Shown here piece by piece: positions 63,093 through 64,000 of a stretch of DNA of 64,000 nt. Source of the DNA: an uncultured Pseudomonadales bacterium. GTDB taxonomy: Bacteria; Pseudomonadota; Gammaproteobacteria; Pseudomonadales; UBA7434. The stretch's first letter is position 1; each line of letters begins with the position of its first letter. Location of the stretch: the NCBI GenBank assembly GCA_943788835.1, contig CALSRU010000012.1, positions 98,571-162,570 of the forward strand, written 5' to 3'. The notes under the pieces were generated by a model. That model saw nothing but the letters and a program-made list of their open reading frames with translations. It did no database searches and was not told the DNA's origin. The translations under genes were made by a program, and so were the position numbers.

Positions 63093-64000
63093 GCTTCCTC
63101 CCAGGCGGGAAAGGGGTCTTGTAATGTTTCCCAGTACGCTTTGCCTTGCAGCATTTCATCTTCGCTTAGCAGGCACTCATCCAAACCTTGCGTCATACCG
63201 GCCTGGTCTAAGCCTTGGCCAATAAAAACTAACTCTTGGCGCATATCGCCAAACGGTTCAACCCATTGCTTTTCAATCGAGGCTAAATAGTCGTCGTCGG
63301 TAGGCCAATTTTCTTTGGGAATGGATTTCCAAAACATCCCAGCGAAGCCATAGCGGGCTATGCCTCCGGCCTGACTCCACTGGCCGGCAAACTCAGAGCG
63401 AGAGGCCAGCCAAAAATAACCCTTTGAGCGTATCAGTTTGCCGTACTGATCGGTGTTGTGTAAAAAGCGGTGAAATTTTTCAGGGTGGAAGGGCCGGCGC
63501 GCCTCGTAAGTGAAGCTGCCAATGCCGTATTCTTCGGTTTCGGGTACATGCTCGCCACGCATTTCTTTAAGCCAGCCCGGCGCTTGTTGGGCGCGCTCAA
63601 AGTTAAATAAGCCGGTACTAAGTACCTCATCAATAGGTACTTGGCCCTGTGCGATAGGCACTATTTTTGCGTGCGTGTTAAGTGTTTTCAAAATAGCAGT
63701 TAAGCGCTGCGTATCGGCAGTACTTGCTAAATCGGTTTTGCTGATGAGAATGACATCGGCGAATTCAACTTGCTCTACAAGCAAATCTGCAACGCTACGC
63801 TCATCCTCTTCACCCAGAGATTCTCCGGTGTCTTGTAAGTATTTTGCTTCGTCATAATCCTTTAAAAAATTAACCGCATCCACCACGGTGACCATGGTGT
63901 CTAAGCTTGCCACATCCGATAATGAGATGCCGTCTTCGTCGGCAAAAGTGAAAGTTTCGGCCACCGGAAGGGGCTCTGAAATACCAGTAGACTCGATAAC
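63089..64000 (-). CDS. COG0523 GTPase, 5' end outside window
   Basis: The frame is open to base 64000, where it encodes VIESTGISEPLPVAETF, a typical COG0523 switch region; the Walker A and CxCC sites therefore lie beyond the edge. Visible parts include ISKTDLAS (GTP specificity) and the CobW_C-like domain with RPFHPEKFHRFL. It differs from the 58303 copy, resembling the larger YciC/ZigA-type branch. First of the coupled series DUF1826-small ORF-znuCBA. Confidence 0.88.
   Translation of the reverse strand, partial: VIESTGISEPLPVAETFTFADEDGISLSDVASLDTMVTVVDAVNFLKDYDEAKYLQDTGESLGEEDERSVADLLVEQVEFADVILISKTDLASTADTQRLTAILKTLNTHAKIVPIAQGQVPIDEVLSTGLFNFERAQQAPGWLKEMRGEHVPETEEYGIGSFTYEARRPFHPEKFHRFLHNTDQYGKLIRSKGYFWLASRSEFAGQWSQAGGIARYGFAGMFWKSIPKENWPTDDDYLASIEKQWVEPFGDMRQELVFIGQGLDQAGMTQGLDECLLSEDEMLQGKAYWETLQDPFPAWEEA

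Noticed and set aside
1..64000. tRNA, rRNA or prophage genes
   Set aside because: None recognised on either strand.

Overview
The window reads as a chromosome segment of a marine-type gammaproteobacterium (Cellvibrionales or Alteromonadales-like). The clues are TonB-dependent uptake, polyphosphate genes, PEP-CTERM/IPTL-CTERM surface proteins and parts of the 'proteobacterial dedicated sortase' (Pds) system, which is known mostly from marine Gammaproteobacteria. Placement is by gene content only. I saw no rRNA, tRNA or CRISPR.

Layout: (1) 1-4013, polyphosphate metabolism: 3' part of ppk1, ppx overlapping it, and an SDR epimerase. (2) 4166-17145, a glycoside-utilisation locus. A minus-strand pair (aldo/keto reductase, then a frameshifted SyrP/TauD-like dioxygenase) diverges from a plus-strand operon: SulP transporter, GlpD-like FAD dehydrogenase, GH31 glycosidase, sodium:solute symporter. 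A TonB receptor and a GntR regulator follow. An identical 18-bp palindrome-centred site lies in the divergent promoter and before the TonB receptor, so one regulator probably controls the whole set. (3) 17502-24189: flavin-reductase-like protein, PEP-CTERM protein, a 1235-residue multidomain di-haem cytochrome with an internal sorting-signal-like segment, and an MBL-fold hydrolase. (4) 24531-28171: YfiR/YfiN-like c-di-GMP operon with an outer-membrane protein. (5) 28963-34600: SIMPL protein, a hypothetical protein and pdsR-pdsS-pdsO. pdsS carries two frameshifts and an octapeptide minisatellite. No sortase or sortase target gene is in the window. (6) 34905-41933: DUF2779 nuclease-like protein, then a coupled Nudix-methyltransferase fusion and PLD-helicase-DUF3427 protein, a candidate defence or DNA-repair module.

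(7) 42012-46906: serine hydrolase, MaoC protein, a truncated REP-associated tyrosine transposase with four dispersed copies of a 17-19 bp repeat, and a kinase-inositol-phosphatase fusion. (8) 47195-55491: secreted hydrolases with IPTL-CTERM or similar C-terminal anchors. They are interrupted by an exact 1705-bp tandem duplication that copied one hydrolase gene and created a small in-frame chimera (Tat signal plus IPTL-CTERM). (9) 55556-58243: small genes and a VPLPA-CTERM protein. (10) 58303-64000: a metal (probably zinc) acquisition cluster with ZnuABC-like transporter genes, DUF1826 and two COG0523 GTPases, the second cut by the window edge.

Themes: surface anchoring dominates the accessory regions (PEP-, VPLPA- and IPTL-CTERM substrates and Pds parts), yet no exosortase or sortase is present, so these proteins depend on enzymes encoded elsewhere. 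Three single-base frameshifts (two in homopolymers) could be real decay or sequencing error; reads are needed to tell.
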